In this document: positions 61,079 to 64,000 of the stretch, in pieces | How positions within the stretch are numbered: the first letter of the stretch is position 1 | How the letters are laid out: every line of letters begins with the position of its first letter | Assembly: GCA_944326305.1 (NCBI GenBank) | Contig: CALVDL010000010.1 | Coordinates: 1 to 64,000 of the forward strand | DNA: 64,000 nt | Source of the DNA: an uncultured Bacteroidales bacterium | GTDB taxonomy: Bacteria > Bacteroidota > Bacteroidia > Bacteroidales > UBA932 | Direction of reading: 5' to 3' | The notes under the pieces: model-generated | The model's input: the letters and a program-made list of their open reading frames with translations, nothing else | Databases searched by the model: none | Told to the model about the DNA's origin: nothing | Made by a program: the position numbers and the translations under genes

Positions 61079-62251
61079 ATGCGTAACTACATTATTGTCA
61101 TGTTGCTGGCCGCCGTATTTGTGCCGGCCTGCCCGGATGCAGGGGCGCGGGGCATTGACCTTTCCTGCGGACCGTGGATACAGAATGTCTCGGAAACCGG
61201 GTTTACCCTGATGTGGGCCACTGCGGACAAGAGCCTTTCATGGGTGGAGGTCGCTCCGGACGACGGTACTCCGTTCGAGGCCGCCCGGAGACCGGGGTTC
61301 TACCAGACAGTGGCCGGGAAAAAGTATACCGGCACCTTCCATAAGGTGAGGGTTGAGGGACTTGAGCCGGGGAAGGCCTACCGGTACAGGATCCTGGGCA
61401 AGAATGTGGTCGACGATTCTGACCCGTACGGGTCGGTATATGGCAGTGAAGGGACCCTGAAGCTCATAGGGACCGTGATGACGGCGGATCCGGGGGCCGA
61501 CACCTGCCGCTTTTCCATGGTCAACGACATTCATGACAACGCCTCGCTCTATACATCCCTTGTTTCTCCTGTAAAGGGCGAACCTCTTGATTTCCTGCTG
61601 CTCAACGGTGATATCGTTTCATACGCCAAGTCGATAGATACCGTGATGGTGCATACATTCGGTCCTGTCGCGGATATAGTCAAGGATATCCCTGTCGTCT
61701 TTGCAAGGGGCAACCATGAGGGGCGCGGCGCCGACTCATACCTGGTCCCTGGCCTTTTCGATACCCCGACCGGGGAGCCGTACTACATTTTCCGCCGCGG
61801 CCCGGTGGCGTTCGTGGTCCTGGACGGAGGCGAGGACAAGCCGGACTCCAGTGTGGAGTATTCAGGACTTGCTGACTATGACGCTTACCGCCAGGCCGAG
61901 CTCGAATGGCTGCGCGGAGCCGTGAAAGACCCTCTTTTCGCGGATGCTCCGGTGAAGGTGGCCATAATCCATATCCCTCTCATTGACGGTCCGGGAAGCT
62001 GGTATGCCCAGAGCTGGCTCAGCCGTAACTTTTCACCTGTCCTGAACGAGGCCGGCGTGGACCTGATGCTCAGCGGGCACCTGCACAGGCATGTATATGC
62101 CGAGCCAGGCACCTGCGGCAACGGTTTCCCTATCGTTGTAAACAGCAACAAGACACGTCTTGACTTCCTCGCCACCGGAGACCGGATCCGTGTGGAAATA
62201 TACGATACTTCGGATGTCATGGTCCAGTCCTATTCCTTCCGGGTGGACTGA
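61079..62251 (+). CDS. Purple-acid-phosphatase-like metallophosphoesterase, lipoprotein
   Basis: The ATG at 61079 gives 390 residues with a lipobox (VPAC, Cys18). An N-terminal FnIII-like domain (about 28-130, WIQNVSETGFTLMWATADKS, VEGLEPGKAYRYRI) precedes a calcineurin-like core: Asp150-x-His152 in VNDIHDN, Asp178 in NGDIVS, GNHEGRG at 211-217, HIPLID, and SGHLHRH. The domain order is that of purple acid phosphatases. It differs in architecture from the phosphoesterase at 19300-21006. It is divergent from the GH123-like gene across a shared palindrome. The natural phosphoester is unknown. Confidence 0.85.
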   Translation: MRNYIIVMLLAAVFVPACPDAGARGIDLSCGPWIQNVSETGFTLMWATADKSLSWVEVAPDDGTPFEAARRPGFYQTVAGKKYTGTFHKVRVEGLEPGKAYRYRILGKNVVDDSDPYGSVYGSEGTLKLIGTVMTADPGADTCRFSMVNDIHDNASLYTSLVSPVKGEPLDFLLLNGDIVSYAKSIDTVMVHTFGPVADIVKDIPVVFARGNHEGRGADSYLVPGLFDTPTGEPYYIFRRGPVAFVVLDGGEDKPDSSVEYSGLADYDAYRQAELEWLRGAVKDPLFADAPVKVAIIHIPLIDGPGSWYAQSWLSRNFSPVLNEAGVDLMLSGHLHRHVYAEPGTCGNGFPIVVNSNKTRLDFLATGDRIRVEIYDTSDVMVQSYSFRVD

Positions 62252-62336
62252 GGGGCATGGTCCGGGCCCTGATGTTTCCCTGCCGTGGCATTGCTGAATG
62301 ATATCACATCCTTTGTCCGGCGGAGTCCTGTTTTGT

Positions 62337-62359
62337 GTAACTACTTAGTTTTTAGTTAC
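62337..62359 (+). terminator. Hairpin downstream of the phosphatase gene
   Basis: GTAACTA (62337-62343) and TAGTTAC (62353-62359) form a 7-bp stem with a nine-base loop and are followed by TTGTCTTT. It is a possible weak terminator 86 bases after the stop. Confidence 0.4.
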
Positions 62360-62366
62360 TTGTCTT

Positions 62367-62420
62367 TGATGTTGTTCTCCCGGTCCCAATATCAGAAAGG
62401 GGACCGGGAGAATGATGTTG
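62367..62420. repeat. 38-bp palindromic element flanked by 8-bp direct repeats
   Basis: TGATGTTG (62367-62374) is followed without gap by TTCTCCCGGTCCC (62375-62387), a 12-base loop, GGGACCGGGAGAA (62400-62412) and again TGATGTTG (62413-62420). The 13-bp arms are perfect. The flush direct repeats look like a target duplication around a very short mobile element, although a strong terminator that happens to have repeated flanks is the alternative. Confidence 0.55.
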
Positions 62421-62457
62421 ATACTAATGTGTTGATAATCCATAAATTAGACTGTGT

Positions 62458-62788
62458 TTAAATCTGTCGGTCTGCTATGTTCAGCAAAGATTCCGGTGTG
62501 TGTTCCCGGAAAGGAGGCCCATGAAGCTGTCGGCAGCTCGGCAAGCTGCTTTCCCCTGCGGTCCGATGCTTCTGACCTGCCCTGAAATACAGTCCTGCCG
62601 AACACCATTCATAATGGAAAGGAAGACATCTGGACCCGGTGCTGAACGGATTCCTCAGCACGTATGCTATAGATGACAGGAGATATTCTTCACTGTCGAT
62701 ATATGTAGTCCCTCCTGTCTCTGAAAAGGAGTTTCCTTTCAAGGCCTTCAGTGCATATATGGTAGTATTCCCGACTCTCTCCCCGCAT
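62458..62788 (-). pseudogene. Decayed REP-associated Y1 transposase (RAYT, IS200-like)
   Basis: A start at 62788 encodes MRGESREYYHICTEGLERKL then LLFRDRRDYIY, the usual N-terminus of Bacteroidota RAYT/Y1 transposases, and stops at 62690. In the next frame YIDSEEYLLSSIAYVLRNP, then CLPFHYEWCSAGLYFR, matches the C-terminal part of the same family. Between them the central His-hydrophobic-His metal site and the catalytic Tyr region are missing, so an internal deletion with a frameshift has occurred. The C-terminus also stops early, after ADRQI. The protein is dead. Functional RAYTs act on REP-type hairpins, and REP-like repeats occur at 37.6-37.8 and 40.7 kb. Confidence 0.75.
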
Positions 62789-63028
62789 GTTCATTCTCGT
62801 TCTCCTGTCGATTTTCTGCTGCAAATATCGCTTTTGTCGGAAGTAAATTCAATAGATCTTTTCAGAAAATTTGACCTGCGGAGTGTGGCTGTTAGTATTT
62901 TTCAGAGTGTCAAGGAATTAATCGTTTTTGCGCTCTCCCGGTCCAGCTGACTGTGCGGGGACGGAATATCATTCAGCGGGCCAGTTGCCCTGTCCTGACC
63001 GGAAGAAATAAAAATTTATTCCAAAGTA
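62789..63028. other. Non-coding spacer before the ribosomal-protein operon
   Basis: Apart from the RAYT remnant to its left and the rplC promoter to its right, this stretch shows no convincing gene. A plus-strand frame at 62639-62950 overlaps the remnant on the other strand and has no recognisable domain, so it is not called. Confidence 0.6.
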
Positions 63029-63058
63029 TTGAAAATTAGAAAATTAATCGTATATTTG
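63029..63058 (+). promoter_or_regulatory. Promoter of the rplC-led ribosomal-protein operon
   Basis: TTG (63029-63031), a 19-base gap and TATATTTG (63051-63058) form a textbook Bacteroidota promoter. Transcription would start near 63065. The leader of about 55 bases can fold into a small hairpin (CCCGCA at 63062-63067 with TGTGGG at 63077-63082), and is otherwise A+T-rich and unstructured, as expected for strong translation in this phylum. Confidence 0.85.
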
Positions 63059-63119
63059 CAGCCCGCAAAAATGTATTGTGGGATATAAAGCATTAATAAA
63101 CAATTAATTAAACAAACCA

Positions 63120-63743
63120 ATGCCTGGATTAATTGGAAAGAAAATCGGAATGACTTCCGTTTTCGGTGCCGATGGAAAGAACATTCCATGCACCGTTATT
63201 GAGGCTGGTCCATGCGTAGTCACGCAAATCCGTACAGTAGAGAATGATGGTTATGCCGCTGTACAGCTTGCCTATGACGAAATGAGTGAGAAGCATGCCA
63301 GCAAGCCTTTGAAGGGGCATTTTGAAAAGGCAGGAACCACGCCTAAGCGCAAACTCGTCGAATTCAAGGCGGATTTCGCTCAGGAGCTTAAGCTCGGTGA
63401 CACCCTTACTGTCGCCGATGTATTCGCGGACACAGCGTATGTAGACGTTGTCGGTACTTCTAAAGGTAAAGGTTTCCAGGGAGTCGTGAAGCGTCACGGC
63501 TTTGCGGGAGTCGGAGGACAGACACATGGCCAGCACAACAGGCTCCGCCATCCTGGTTCTCTCGGTGCATCATCCTGGCCTTCACGTGTATTCAAAGGTA
63601 TGAGAATGGCCGGGCACACCGGAAACGCCCGTGTCAAGATCTTCAACCTCGAGGTTGTCAAGATTCTTCCCGAGAACAATCTGATCGTCGTTAAGGGTTC
63701 TGTACCTGGTGCAAAGGGTTCATATGTAATTTTGGAGGATTAA
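63120..63743 (+). CDS. rplC: 50S ribosomal protein L3
   Basis: The 207-residue protein begins [20 protein letters not shown], the conserved L3 start. It contains [36 protein letters not shown] (the loop near the peptidyl-transferase centre, with the Gln methylated in some bacteria) and [14 protein letters not shown]. Length is normal. It is followed after four bases by rplD. The S10 gene rpsJ, which usually heads this operon in bacteria, is not upstream; instead there is a promoter, a transposase remnant and a phosphatase gene. Confidence 0.98.
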   Translation: MPGLIGKKIGMTSVFGADGKNIPCTVIEAGPCVVTQIRTVENDGYAAVQLAYDEMSEKHASKPLKGHFEKAGTTPKRKLVEFKADFAQELKLGDTLTVADVFADTAYVDVVGTSKGKGFQGVVKRHGFAGVGGQTHGQHNRLRHPGSLGASSWPSRVFKGMRMAGHTGNARVKIFNLEVVKILPENNLIVVKGSVPGAKGSYVILED

Positions 63744-63747
63744 GGTT

Positions 63748-64000
63748 ATGGAATTGTCAGTCTACAAAATCGACGGATCTGAGTCCGGAAAGAAAGTAGT
63801 TCTCGATGAGAAGGTTTTCGGAATCGAGCCTAACGATCACGCCATTTGGCTTGATGTAAAGCAGTATCTTGCAAACCAGAGGCAGGGTACCCACAAGACC
63901 AAGGACCGCAGCGAGGTTGCATACAGCACCAAGAAGCTGATCCGCCAGAAGGGGTCCGGAGGGGCACGCCACGGCAGCCTCAAGGCCGGTATCTATGTAG
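63748..64000 (+). CDS. rplD: 50S ribosomal protein L4, 5' part only
   Basis: The frame from ATG 63748 to the window edge encodes [20 protein letters not shown] and continues with [20 protein letters not shown] and [19 protein letters not shown]. This is the L4 N-terminus, including the Arg/Lys-rich loop that enters the exit tunnel. About 84 of roughly 208 residues are present. The gene is cut by the window end, not broken. Confidence 0.97.
   Translation, partial: MELSVYKIDGSESGKKVVLDEKVFGIEPNDHAIWLDVKQYLANQRQGTHKTKDRSEVAYSTKKLIRQKGSGGARHGSLKAGIYV

Noticed and set aside
62639-62950. A 103-codon plus-strand open frame in the gap before rplC
   Set aside because: It overlaps the RAYT remnant on the opposite strand, which has real similarity, and its own product shows no domain.
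1-64000. tRNA, rRNA, integrase or complete insertion sequence
   Set aside because: No cloverleaf, rRNA segment, integrase or intact transposase gene was recognised by eye. A dedicated tRNA and IS scan would settle this.

Overview
The window reads as a chromosomal segment of a Bacteroidota bacterium, most likely order Bacteroidales from gut or faecal habitat. The basis is three SusC/SusD pairs, an ECF sigma factor with a FecR anti-sigma factor, many lipoproteins with a Cys lipobox, Bacteroidota-type promoters (TTG, about 19 nt, TAnnTTTG) upstream of several genes, few obvious Shine-Dalgarno sequences, and gene families typical of the phylum (DUF4876, DUF6850-like, BACON, MetallophosN/C). Genus cannot be fixed from sequence alone. 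Most of the window is G+C-rich, with one clearly A+T-rich island at about 48.8-50.06 kb.

Region 1 (1-16.6 kb, minus strand) is a polysaccharide-utilisation locus that looks like one long operon. In transcription order it holds a PKD lipoprotein, a GH42-like/DUF4832 lipoprotein, a three-PKD lipoprotein, an ECF sigma factor, FecR, an STN-domain SusC, SusD, a TIM-barrel hydrolase candidate, GH20, GH127 and a GH2 gene. The GH2 gene breaks off inside its catalytic domain where unrelated sequence begins, about 77 bases from the window edge. The STN-SusC/FecR/sigma trio indicates trans-envelope signalling by the incoming glycan.

Region 2 (16.9-30.8 kb) is a ribose/nucleoside-scavenging locus. A LacI-type regulator is divergent from an operon of ribokinase, sugar permease, SusC, SusD, an FnIII-like lipoprotein, a calcineurin-like phosphoesterase, a nucleoside hydrolase and a secreted ComEC-like metallo-beta-lactamase-fold protein. 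A 20-bp near-perfect palindrome sits on the operon promoter. The added phosphoesterase and MBL-fold protein suggest an extended chain from polynucleotide to nucleotide to nucleoside to ribose. This is the best candidate for an undescribed system here.

Region 3 (30.9-40.7 kb, plus strand) has an AAA-ATPase/PD-(D/E)XK gene. It is followed by a set made of a C25/caspase-like protease with a HEAT-like C-terminus, a TonB-dependent receptor without SusD, a DUF4876 lipoprotein and an outer-membrane barrel protein. This looks like a proteolysis-coupled uptake system. REP-like repeats lie in its gaps.

Region 4 (40.8-58.2 kb) has a minus-strand GH2 enzyme divergent from a long plus-strand SusC/SusD operon. 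That operon encodes a series of surface lipoproteins (Calx-beta-like, BACON-like, three leucine-rich-repeat proteins), then a DUF1573 protein and a YD-repeat-like lipoprotein. The SusC gene carries a nine-G tract next to its signal peptide.

Region 5 (58.2-64 kb) has nagB convergent with a GH123-like enzyme, then a divergent purple-acid-phosphatase-like protein. Next come a 38-bp palindrome framed by 8-bp direct repeats and a decayed REP-associated transposase. The window ends with rplC and the start of rplD, led by a textbook promoter; rpsJ is not directly upstream of rplC.
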